Both the position numbers and the translations under genes were made by a program. From the NCBI RefSeq assembly GCF_014837105.1, contig NZ_JACSPO010000017.1:1-34717 (forward strand): DNA of 34,717 bases. Reading direction: 5' to 3'. How positions within the stretch are numbered: the first letter of the stretch is position 1; each line of letters opens with the position of its first letter. This DNA is from Oceanitalea stevensii (GTDB lineage: Bacteria > Actinomycetota > Actinomycetes > Actinomycetales > Actinomycetaceae). Below, one piece after another: positions 23,083 to 29,784 of the stretch. The notes under the pieces are model-generated. The model was given only the letters and a program-made list of their open reading frames with translations, made no database searches and was not told the origin of the DNA.

Positions 23083-24483
23083 TCAGATCCTCGCGCCCGC
23101 GAGCGCCGCACCGGGACGCCGGTACACGGCCCACGCGACGAGCGCCATGACGGCGTACATGCCGATGAAGGCCCACAGGGCCGGGACGAGGGAGCCGGTC
23201 ATGCTGGTCGACGCCGCGAACCCGCGCGGGATGAGGAAGCCGCCGAAGGCCCCGACGGCTCCGGCGATGCCGATGCAGCCCGCCGCGGCCTGCCGGGCGC
23301 GGGCACGGACGTCACCGGGCGCGCCGTCGCCGGTCGCGCTGGCCTGGAAGACCGCCGGGATCATCCGGTACGTCGAGCCGTTGCCCACGCCGGTGGCCAC
23401 GAAGAGGAGGAGGAAGGAGCCGAAGAACAGGCCGAAGCTGTCCCGCTCGAGTGCCTGGATCGCGCCGAGGGCCCCGAGCGCCATGGTGCCGTACGAGGCG
23501 ATCGTCACGGGGGTGCCGCCCACCCGGTCGGCGATGACGCCGCCGAGCGGGCGGGTCAGGGAGCCGACGAGCGCGCCGAGGAAGGCGATGGACAGCCCCG
23601 CCCCGGGGAACTGGGCGCCCAGCAGCATCGGGAACGCCCCGGCGTAGCCGATGAACGAGCCGAAGGTGCCGATGTAGAGGAAGGAGATGATCCACGTGTG
23701 CTTGTTGCGCGCGGCCGCGGCGAAGGACCGGGGGTCGGCCCGCGCCGCCGAGAGGTTGTCCATGCAGCGCCACGCGAGGACGGCCCCGAGCACGATGAAC
23801 GGCACCATCATGAGCCCCGCCCGCTCCAGCGCGACGCCGGCCCCGACGGTGATGACCAGCGGCACCGCGAGCTGGACCGCGGCCGTCCCGAGGTTGCCGC
23901 CGGCGGCGTTGAGCCCGAGCGCCTTGCCCTTCTCCCGTTCGGGGTAGAAGAAGGAGATGTTCGCCATCGAGGAGGCGAAGTTGCCACCGCCGAAGCCGGC
24001 GAGCGCCGCCACGGCGAGCAGGAGGCCGAAGGAGGTGTCCGGGCGCTGGACGACGAGGGCGAGGGCCACCGTGGGGAGCAGGAGGAGGAGCGCGGACACG
24101 ATCGTCCAGTTGCGTCCCCCGAACAGTGGCACGGCGAAGGTGTACGGGATGCGCAGCGTCGCGCCGACGAGGCTCGGCACGGCGACGAGCCAGAACTGCT
24201 GGTCGATCGTCAGGACGAACCCGGCGGCCGGGAGCTGCGGCACGACGATCGACCACAGCGCCCACACGGCGAAGCCGACGAACTCGGCGAAGACGGAGAT
24301 CCGGAGGTTCCGGGACGCGACCCGCCTCCCGCCGTCGTGCCAGAAGGTGGCGTCCTCGGGGTCCCAGTGGTCGATCCACCGGCCCGAACGGCGGTGCCCG
24401 CCCGCGGTCGGGGCGGTGCCGGCCGGTGTGGCGTCGGACGGGTGCGGCGCGAGCTGCTCGGTCGGTCTCGTCGGGGCGGTCAT
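23083..24483 (-). CDS. narK: Nitrate/nitrite transporter, MFS family
   Basis: A 466-residue NarK-type major facilitator, about 12 hydrophobic segments after a ~45-residue hydrophilic N-terminus (ends near SRNLRISVFAEFVGFAVWAL). Both nitrate signatures are present: AGFGGGNFASSMANISFFYP and ATGVGNGSTYRMIPAVFQAS. It brings nitrate into the cell and may export nitrite. ATG at 24483 is preceded by GGAGGAG. First gene of the nitrate cluster; the promoter module upstream is shared with nirB, and the nitrate reductase gene starts 13 bases after its stop. Confidence 0.95.
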   Translation of the reverse strand: MTAPTRPTEQLAPHPSDATPAGTAPTAGGHRRSGRWIDHWDPEDATFWHDGGRRVASRNLRISVFAEFVGFAVWALWSIVVPQLPAAGFVLTIDQQFWLVAVPSLVGATLRIPYTFAVPLFGGRNWTIVSALLLLLPTVALALVVQRPDTSFGLLLAVAALAGFGGGNFASSMANISFFYPEREKGKALGLNAAGGNLGTAAVQLAVPLVITVGAGVALERAGLMMVPFIVLGAVLAWRCMDNLSAARADPRSFAAAARNKHTWIISFLYIGTFGSFIGYAGAFPMLLGAQFPGAGLSIAFLGALVGSLTRPLGGVIADRVGGTPVTIASYGTMALGALGAIQALERDSFGLFFGSFLLLFVATGVGNGSTYRMIPAVFQASATGDGAPGDVRARARQAAAGCIGIAGAVGAFGGFLIPRGFAASTSMTGSLVPALWAFIGMYAVMALVAWAVYRRPGAALAGARI

Positions 24484-24504
24484 GGCGGCTCCTCCAGTAG
24501 GTCC

Positions 24505-24567
24505 CGGTCGGTACCAGGGACGCTAGGAGGGCCGTGTTTCGTCGGGTCGTTCCCACGGTGAACCGTG
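24505..24567 (-). promoter_or_regulatory. narK promoter module and 14-bp operator palindrome
   Basis: On the minus strand, in order towards narK: CACGGTTCACCGTG (24567-24554), 6-bp arms with a two-base spacer; GGAACGACC (24553-24545); four bases; GAAAC (24540-24536); ACGGCCCTCC; TAGCGT (24525-24520), a likely -10; and GGTACCGACC. Everything after the palindrome has its counterpart upstream of nirB. The palindrome is found only here, so narK may have an added regulator. Confidence 0.55.
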
Positions 24568-24581
24568 CGTTAGGAAGAACG

Positions 24582-24605
24582 CACACCCTCGCGGGGGCCG
24601 GTGTG
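24582..24605 (-). terminator. Possible weak terminator after the flavodoxin gene
   Basis: CACACC and GGTGTG arms (6 bp) enclose a GC-rich 12-base loop, about 30 bases after the flavodoxin-like stop and before the narK promoter. The stem is short and there is no U tract. Confidence 0.3.
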
Positions 24606-24636
24606 AGAAGCCGGGACAGCCGCTACCGCCGTCGGC

Positions 24637-25134
24637 TCACCGCGCGGGGGCGAGGTGCTCGCGCAGCTCCCGGTCGATCGAGCGCGCCCAGGCGCGGATG
24701 GCGGTCCAGTCGCGCAGGTCGCCCTCTGGTGCCTTCGTCAGCCGGGTGACCGAGCGCTCGCGCAGGTTGAGCACGGCCGGGTCGAGGCGGCCGCTGAATA
24801 CGGTCGCTCCCACGGGGTCGACCCCCGCGAGCACGGCGCGCTCGATCCGCAGCGGGTCGTCGGCCTCGGCGCCGGCCAGGCCGACGGAGAACACCCACGT
24901 GGGCAGGGCCGCGAGCGCCGCGGCGTTCCGCTCGGCGAACTCGCGTGCCTGCGCCATCCACCGCGACATGTAGACCGCGGAGCCGAGGACCACCGCCTCG
25001 GCGTCACCGGCCTCGGCGGTCCCGACCGGCTCCCGCCGGACGGCGTGGCCGAGGGACTCGAGCTCCGCGCCGATCGTGTCGGCGACCTCGGCGGTCGAGG
25101 AGTGCTTGGACGCGGCGACGACGAGGATGCGCAT
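24637..25134 (-). CDS. Flavodoxin-domain protein
   Basis: A 165-residue flavodoxin-like protein, FMN-binding and presumably a small redox carrier or quinone/protoporphyrinogen-type reductase. It opens MRILVVAASKHSSTAEVADT, where SKHSSTAEVA is the phosphate-binding loop, and later has AVVLGSAVYMSRWMAQAREF and VFSVGLAGAEADDP, typical of HemG-like flavodoxin_5 proteins. The ATG at 25134 is the only start giving a proper flavodoxin N-terminus, although the frame is open to 25578. It stands between the HTH_42 gene (52-base gap) and the narK promoter; no functional link with nitrate assimilation is evident. Confidence 0.85.
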   Translation of the reverse strand: MRILVVAASKHSSTAEVADTIGAELESLGHAVRREPVGTAEAGDAEAVVLGSAVYMSRWMAQAREFAERNAAALAALPTWVFSVGLAGAEADDPLRIERAVLAGVDPVGATVFSGRLDPAVLNLRERSVTRLTKAPEGDLRDWTAIRAWARSIDRELREHLAPAR

Positions 25135-25186
25135 ATCTCCACTGTCGCCGCCCCGTGGCCGGGCCGCGAGGGACTTTCGTCCGGTT

Positions 25187-26263
25187 CTACCGGTGGATGC
25201 GCAGCTCCGGCTCGTGGTCGAGGAAGGCCCCGTAGCGCCCGGCCGCCTCCTCGAGCGCGGCCTCCTCGGCGGTGGAGAGCGGCCGGTAGGGCACGACGTC
25301 GAAGCGGACGCGCGTGCCGACCGTGCGCCGCATGCTGCCGACGAGCTGGGCGTCGACGAGCGCCATCCCGATCGCCGCCTCCCGTCCGCGGGGCACCACG
25401 CCCGCGGCGTCGAGCACCATCCGGCTGTCCTGGTAGCCCCGGTACGTCTCGTCGAGCAGCTGGAGGAGGTGCCCGGCGGGCGTCCCCGGTCCCGAAGGCG
25501 CCGAGCCGGGCGTGTGCCAGTACGTGCGGCCGTCGTGGGTGAAGGTCTCGAGCCGCTCGCGGCAGCGGTCGAGTCCACGCCGCACGTCGGTGAGGGTGAG
25601 GGTCGCCCAGTAGGCGAGGTCGCGCTCGGTCGCCGGCCCGTGCCCGGCGACGTAGCGCCACGCGAGCTCGCCGAGCGCCTCCTCCCGCTCCAGCCGCCGC
25701 GGGGCGACTACCCGGTCGTCGAACGGCGCGTAGGTGTGGGTGCCCTCGCGCTCCCGGCCGCTGCACACGAGCCGGTCGAGCTCGAGGAGGCCGAGCAGGA
25801 GCATGACGACCTGGCCGGACGCGGCGAGCCCCCGCTCGGCGAGCGCCGCGCCGAGCTGCCCGCGGTCCTGGTCGGGCTGCGCCGCCAGCGCCTCGCACAC
25901 GGTGGTGGCCGCGCGGTCGAGCTCGGCCGGGGCCCACCCGTGCAGCTCGGTGAGCTGGCGGAGGAGCACCGGCCGCACCCGCGGCGCGGTGAGCTCCAGC
26001 AGCCACCCGATGTCCTCCGCCGCGACGAAGTGCCACGTAGGACGCAGCACGTGGGTGCGCACGACGTCCCCGGCCGCGAGGAGCGCGTCGAGCTCCGCGG
26101 CCCGGGGCCGGACCGTCCGGCACGCGACCGCCCACCCCGCCTGCTGCCGGTTCTCCCCCTGGACCGCGAGCAGACCGCGGACGACTGCCCGCGCGTCCGG
26201 GGCGGGCTCCGTGAGGTGCTGGGTGCGCAGTCGCCACCGCGCGATGTCCTGGTCGGTCACCAT
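25187..26263 (-). CDS. Winged-helix DNA-binding protein of the HTH_42/AlkZ family
   Basis: A 358-residue member of the HTH_42 family, three tandem winged helices that in AlkZ/YcaQ act as DNA glycosylases on alkylated or crosslinked bases. Visible family landmarks: QDIARWRLRTQHL at the N-terminus, RGLLAVQGENRQQAGWAVAC, VVRTHVLRPTWHFVAAEDIG, and the C-terminal RFDVVPYRPLSTAEEAALEE. The catalytic QxQ/QxD motif of AlkZ would be expected near residue 35, where QGE is found, so glycosylase activity is possible but unsure. Start ATG at 26263, 25 bases after the response regulator stop; it may be read through from the two-component genes. Confidence 0.85.
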   Translation of the reverse strand: MVTDQDIARWRLRTQHLTEPAPDARAVVRGLLAVQGENRQQAGWAVACRTVRPRAAELDALLAAGDVVRTHVLRPTWHFVAAEDIGWLLELTAPRVRPVLLRQLTELHGWAPAELDRAATTVCEALAAQPDQDRGQLGAALAERGLAASGQVVMLLLGLLELDRLVCSGREREGTHTYAPFDDRVVAPRRLEREEALGELAWRYVAGHGPATERDLAYWATLTLTDVRRGLDRCRERLETFTHDGRTYWHTPGSAPSGPGTPAGHLLQLLDETYRGYQDSRMVLDAAGVVPRGREAAIGMALVDAQLVGSMRRTVGTRVRFDVVPYRPLSTAEEAALEEAAGRYGAFLDHEPELRIHR

Positions 26264-26288
26264 GACGCGACGCTACGGCCCGCCGCGG

Positions 26289-26942
26289 TCAGATGCCGTC
26301 CTCATGGCCCCGCAACCACTCAAGCACCGCGAGCACGCGCCGGTGGTCGTCCGTCGAGGGCGGCAGGTCGAGCTTGTCGAAGATCGCCGACACGTGCTTC
26401 TCCACGGCCTTGGGCGTGACGACCAGCGCCCGGGCGATCGCCGGGTTGGTCCGGCCCTCCGCCATGAGGCCGAGGACCTCCCGCTCCCGCGGCGTGAGCC
26501 GGTCCAGCGGGCGGGCACGGCGCGCGGCGAAGAGCTGGGAGACGACGGCTGGGTCGAGCACGGTGCCACCCGCGACGAGCCGCTCCAGCGCCTGGGACAG
26601 CTCCGCGAGCGCGGACACCCGGTCCTTGAGGAGGTAGCCCACTCCCCCGCCGGTGGCGAGCAGGTCGCCGGCGTAGGACTCCTCGACGTACTGGGACAGG
26701 ACGAGCACCGCCGTCCCGGGCAGCTCCTCGCGGACGGCGAGCGCCGCCCGCAGGCCCTCGTCGGTGAACGACGGCGGCATCCGGACGTCGACGACGGCGA
26801 CGTCGGGCCGGTGCTCGCGCGCGGCGGCGAGGAGCTGCTCGCCGTCGCCGACCGCCGCGAGGACCTCGCAGCCGGCCTCCTCGAGGAGGCGGACGAGGCC
26901 CTCGCGCAGCAGGACCGAGTCCTCGGCCAGCACGACGCGCAC
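26289..26942 (-). CDS. NarL/LuxR-family response regulator
   Basis: A 217-residue response regulator. Receiver domain 1-120: acidic pocket (LAEDS), phosphorylatable Asp in VAVVDVRMPP (about residue 52), Ser in LVLSQY and Lys in YLLKDRV. C-terminal LuxR helix-turn-helix (about 150-207): LTPREREVLGLMAEGRTNPA followed by IARALVVTPKAVEKHVSAIF. The start is GTG at 26942, ten bases after the kinase stop, so the pair is co-transcribed. Partner kinase directly upstream. Targets unknown; the 22-bp palindrome at 28369-28390 is one candidate. Confidence 0.93.
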   Translation of the reverse strand: MRVVLAEDSVLLREGLVRLLEEAGCEVLAAVGDGEQLLAAAREHRPDVAVVDVRMPPSFTDEGLRAALAVREELPGTAVLVLSQYVEESYAGDLLATGGGVGYLLKDRVSALAELSQALERLVAGGTVLDPAVVSQLFAARRARPLDRLTPREREVLGLMAEGRTNPAIARALVVTPKAVEKHVSAIFDKLDLPPSTDDHRRVLAVLEWLRGHEDGI

Positions 26943-26951
26943 GCCGGGATG

Positions 26952-28313
26952 CTACGGGATCGCCGCGCTCACCACGGTGCCGCGTCCGTCCGCGCTCTCG
27001 ACGTGCAGCTCGCCGTCGACGCCGGCGAGCCGGTCCCGCAGCCCGGCCAGCCCGTGGCCCTTGCCCGGGTGCGCCCCACCCACGCCGTCGTCGGCGACGA
27101 CGACGCGGAGCACGCCGTCGTCGTCGATGCCCACCCGGACGGCCACCCTCGAGGCGGCGGAGTGCTTGGCGGCATTGGTCAGCGCCTCGGTGACGACGAA
27201 GTAGGCGGCGGACTCGCGCGCGGGGGCCAGGCGCTGGCCGGGGGCGAGGGCGATGTCGGTCTCGACGGGGATCGGGCTCTGCCCGGCGGCGGAGACGACG
27301 GCGGCCGCGAGACCGCGGTCGACGAGGATCGGCGGCGCGATGCCCCGCGAGAGGGTCCGGAGCTCGGCGAGGCTGCCCTGGACGTGCTCGAGGCTCTCGG
27401 TGAGCAGGGCGCTGGTGGCCTCGCGGTCCCCGTCGGCGAGGCGGCGCTGAGCGGCCTGCAGGTCCATCGACAGGCGCACGAGGCGCTGCTGGGGGCCGTC
27501 GTGGAGGTCACGCTCGATGCGCCGCAGCGTCTCCGCCTCGGCACCGACGACGGCGGCCCGGCTCTCGGTGAGCGTGCTCACCCGCTGCTCGAGGGCGGCG
27601 TGGCTGGTGCCGGCGAGGGTGAGGCGGGCCCAGGCGTGGTGGACGTGCACCAGCCCGCGCACGACCCACGGCGCGGAGGCGAGGAAGAGGACGCCGGTGA
27701 GCACGGTGATCGCGTTGTCGAGCACCGGGCCGGACGCGCCGAGCAGGTCGGCGAGGCCGATGTCGCCCTCGGGCAGCGCCCACGAGTACAGCGGGTAGGT
27801 GAGGCCGCCGAGACCCACCGACCACCACGTGATCGTGAGGACGAAGGACGCGACCGAGATCGGGAAGTTGAGGACCTGGAAGAGCAGGTCGAGCCAGGCC
27901 TGCGCGTCGGTGAGGCGCCCCCGGACCCACGCTGTCCCCCGCTGGCCGCCTCGGTAGGGCAGCACGGCGGGCAGCGGGAACCCGACCTCGGCGAGGCGGC
28001 GGCGCTCGAGGCTGCCCACCGCCCGGGCCGCGGCCAGACCCGCGGCGAGGACCAGCAGGCCGAGGAGGAAGGCGGCGAGCGCGGTGACGCCGACCGTGAC
28101 GGTCGTGACGGCCAGGACGAAGCCGACGACGGCGAGCGGGAAGGACAGCAGGAGGTAGCCGCTCTCCCGGGCGGTGCGCCCCAGGAGCCGGCGCGGGCGG
28201 GAGCTCGCGGTCACGTCTGCCTCTTCTCGGTGCGGCCGGCCGGGGCCACCGGTCGATCCTAGGGGGTTGGCCGGGTGCTGGACCGGGACGGTGGTGGGCG
28301 GTGTCGTGTTCAT
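26952..28313 (-). CDS. Two-component sensor histidine kinase (HisKA_3) with membrane sensor domain
   Basis: A 453-residue kinase. The N-terminal half has four hydrophobic segments in the arrangement of the actinobacterial 'sensor' domain (RRLLGRTARESGYLLLSFPL; FPISVASFVLTITWWSVGLG; VLTGVLFLASAPWVV). Then a HisKA_3 dimerisation helix with the phospho-His in IERDLHDGPQQRLVRLSMDL, and a HATPase domain with N box VTEALTNAAKHS and G boxes VADDGVGG and GHGLAGLRDRL. ATG at 28313 is given; a GTG at 28214 with GAGAAGAGG before it is an equally credible start and would remove 33 Pro/Thr-rich residues. Signal sensed is unknown. Confidence 0.92.
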   Translation of the reverse strand: MNTTPPTTVPVQHPANPLGSTGGPGRPHREEADVTASSRPRRLLGRTARESGYLLLSFPLAVVGFVLAVTTVTVGVTALAAFLLGLLVLAAGLAAARAVGSLERRRLAEVGFPLPAVLPYRGGQRGTAWVRGRLTDAQAWLDLLFQVLNFPISVASFVLTITWWSVGLGGLTYPLYSWALPEGDIGLADLLGASGPVLDNAITVLTGVLFLASAPWVVRGLVHVHHAWARLTLAGTSHAALEQRVSTLTESRAAVVGAEAETLRRIERDLHDGPQQRLVRLSMDLQAAQRRLADGDREATSALLTESLEHVQGSLAELRTLSRGIAPPILVDRGLAAAVVSAAGQSPIPVETDIALAPGQRLAPARESAAYFVVTEALTNAAKHSAASRVAVRVGIDDDGVLRVVVADDGVGGAHPGKGHGLAGLRDRLAGVDGELHVESADGRGTVVSAAIP

Positions 28314-28368
28314 GGCTCCAGCCTTCCCGCCGGCGCCGGCGCAGTCAGGAGGGCGTCCCGGCGTGCTC

Positions 28369-28390
28369 GTGGTGGGGCATGCCCCACCAC
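28369..28390. promoter_or_regulatory. Perfect 22-bp palindrome between divergent genes
   Basis: GTGGTGGGGCA followed by its exact reverse complement, no spacer. It lies in the 157-base region between the kinase start (minus, 28313) and the small membrane protein (plus, 28471), a classic operator position for both promoters. It could also form a hairpin, but no gene end lies close enough for a terminator. The binding protein is unknown; the neighbouring response regulator is one possibility. Confidence 0.5.
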
Positions 28391-28470
28391 CCGACTGGGA
28401 GGCGCCCCCGGTCGCGGAGGCCCCGCATGTCCAGTTCTATGGGCGGACCCTCTACGAACAGGAGCGAGTG

Positions 28471-28926
28471 ATGGAACCCTGGGTCTGGATCGTCATCGGG
28501 GTCGTGGTGCTGGCGATCGTCATCGCCCTCGTGCTCTCGGCCTCCAAGAAGCGCAAGCAGCGGCAGCAGGAGGAGCGCGCACGGCGCGAGCGTGAGAACC
28601 GCGAGCACGCGCGTGACCTGCGGGCGCACGCGGAGGAGCAGGACATCGCGGCGCGCGAACGGGAGGCCGCTGCCCTCCAGCAGCAGGCCGACGCGCAGCG
28701 AGCCCGTGTCGAGGCGGACCGCCTCGAGCAGGAGGCGCGCAAGCGCACCGAGGCCGCCGAGGAGGCACGTTCCCAGGTGGAGCGCGAGCGTGCCGACGCC
28801 GACGCCCTCGACCCCGACCTCTCCGCGGACGGCGACATCACCCGGGAGGCGGCCGACCGGCCGCACCCGGACGAGGACCCCACCCACGGCAGGCACGCCG
28901 CGGACGGGGACACGACGCCGCGCTGA
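28471..28926 (+). CDS. Membrane-anchored coiled-coil protein
   Basis: A 151-residue protein. Residues 1-24 (MEPWVWIVIGVVVLAIVIAL...) form one transmembrane helix; residues about 28-115 are an Arg/Glu/Ala/Gln heptad-rich coiled coil; the tail is acidic (Asp/Pro/Gly). Probably a single-span inner-membrane protein with a cytoplasmic coil. ATG at 28471 is chosen over the longer open frame because AGGAG lies before it and the sequence upstream looks non-coding. Family function unknown; such proteins are common in Micrococcales. The only protein gene on the plus strand that I accept in the backbone half. Confidence 0.8.
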   Translation: MEPWVWIVIGVVVLAIVIALVLSASKKRKQRQQEERARRERENREHARDLRAHAEEQDIAAREREAAALQQQADAQRARVEADRLEQEARKRTEAAEEARSQVERERADADALDPDLSADGDITREAADRPHPDEDPTHGRHAADGDTTPR

Positions 28927-28942
28927 CCAGCGCTGCGAACGA

Positions 28943-28983
28943 CGTGAGGGGTTCGGATCCGTGACGGCCCCGAACCCCTCACG
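28943..28983. terminator. Strong bidirectional terminator
   Basis: Arms CGTGAGGGGTTCGG and CCGAACCCCTCACG, 14 perfect base pairs around a 13-base loop, placed between the ends of two converging genes (plus gene ending 28926, minus gene ending 28999). It can serve both strands. Confidence 0.85.
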
Positions 28984-28998
28984 TTCGTGCGGAATCCG

Positions 28999-29784
28999 CT
29001 AGACGATGCGCAGGCGGCGCTCGTCGCCCGACAGCCCGCGCGCGACCATCTCGCGCAACGAGTCCGGGGTGTCCGTACCTGCCCGCACGTAGCAGCCGGA
29101 CAGGGCGTCGACCTCCCCGCGGGCGATCGTGACGACGAGCGCGACGACGTCGGCCGGGTCGGTCCAGTCGGTGCGCCCCTCATGGAGACGCATCGACCCT
29201 GTCATGTCGGTGCGCACGACGCCCGGCGCGAGCTCGAAGGCCCGCAGGCCCCGCTCGAAGCCGGCCTCGTGAAGCGCGCCGCCGATCCGGAACAGCGCCG
29301 TCTTGGAGACCGTGTAGGCCGTCGCCTCGGCGAAGTCGCGGGTGCCGGAGCCGGAGTTGACGTCGATCACCCGGCCCCCGCCGCGGGCGAGCATCCCCGG
29401 CACGACGGCGTGGGTGAGGAGGAACGGGCCCCGCACGTTGGTCTCGACGACCGACCACCACCGCTCGGGGTCGGTCTCCCACAGCGGAACCTCGGCGTCG
29501 ATGACGCCGGCGTTGTTGACGAGGAGGTCGACCGACCCGAGCTCGTCCTCGGCGCGCCGGACGGCGGCCTGGACGGCGTCGGCGTCGGTGACGTCGGCGG
29601 TGAGGACGACGGCGCGGCGCCCGGCCGCCCGGACCTCCTCCGCGGTCGACTCGAGGAGCCGCTCGTCGCGGGCGAGGAGGGCGACGTCCAGCCCCGCGCG
29701 GGCGAGGCCGATGGCGAGCTCACGGCCGATGCCGCGGGAGGCCCCGGTGACGAGCGCCGTCTGGGCGGCGGCGACCTCAGCCAC
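28999..29784 (-). CDS. Short-chain dehydrogenase/reductase
   Basis: A 261-residue classical SDR. Cofactor loop TGASRGIG (residues 13-20), NNAGV, catalytic Ser in NSGSGTRDF and YTVSK (Tyr/Lys pair), then LAPGVVRTDM. The Arg after the first Gly-rich segment and AR in LLARD suggest NADP(H). Substrate unknown. The start is GTG at 29784, and eight bases overlap the pheT end, so it may be translated from the pheST transcript; co-location with pheT is probably accidental to function. Confidence 0.9.
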   Translation of the reverse strand: MAEVAAAQTALVTGASRGIGRELAIGLARAGLDVALLARDERLLESTAEEVRAAGRRAVVLTADVTDADAVQAAVRRAEDELGSVDLLVNNAGVIDAEVPLWETDPERWWSVVETNVRGPFLLTHAVVPGMLARGGGRVIDVNSGSGTRDFAEATAYTVSKTALFRIGGALHEAGFERGLRAFELAPGVVRTDMTGSMRLHEGRTDWTDPADVVALVVTIARGEVDALSGCYVRAGTDTPDSLREMVARGLSGDERRLRIV

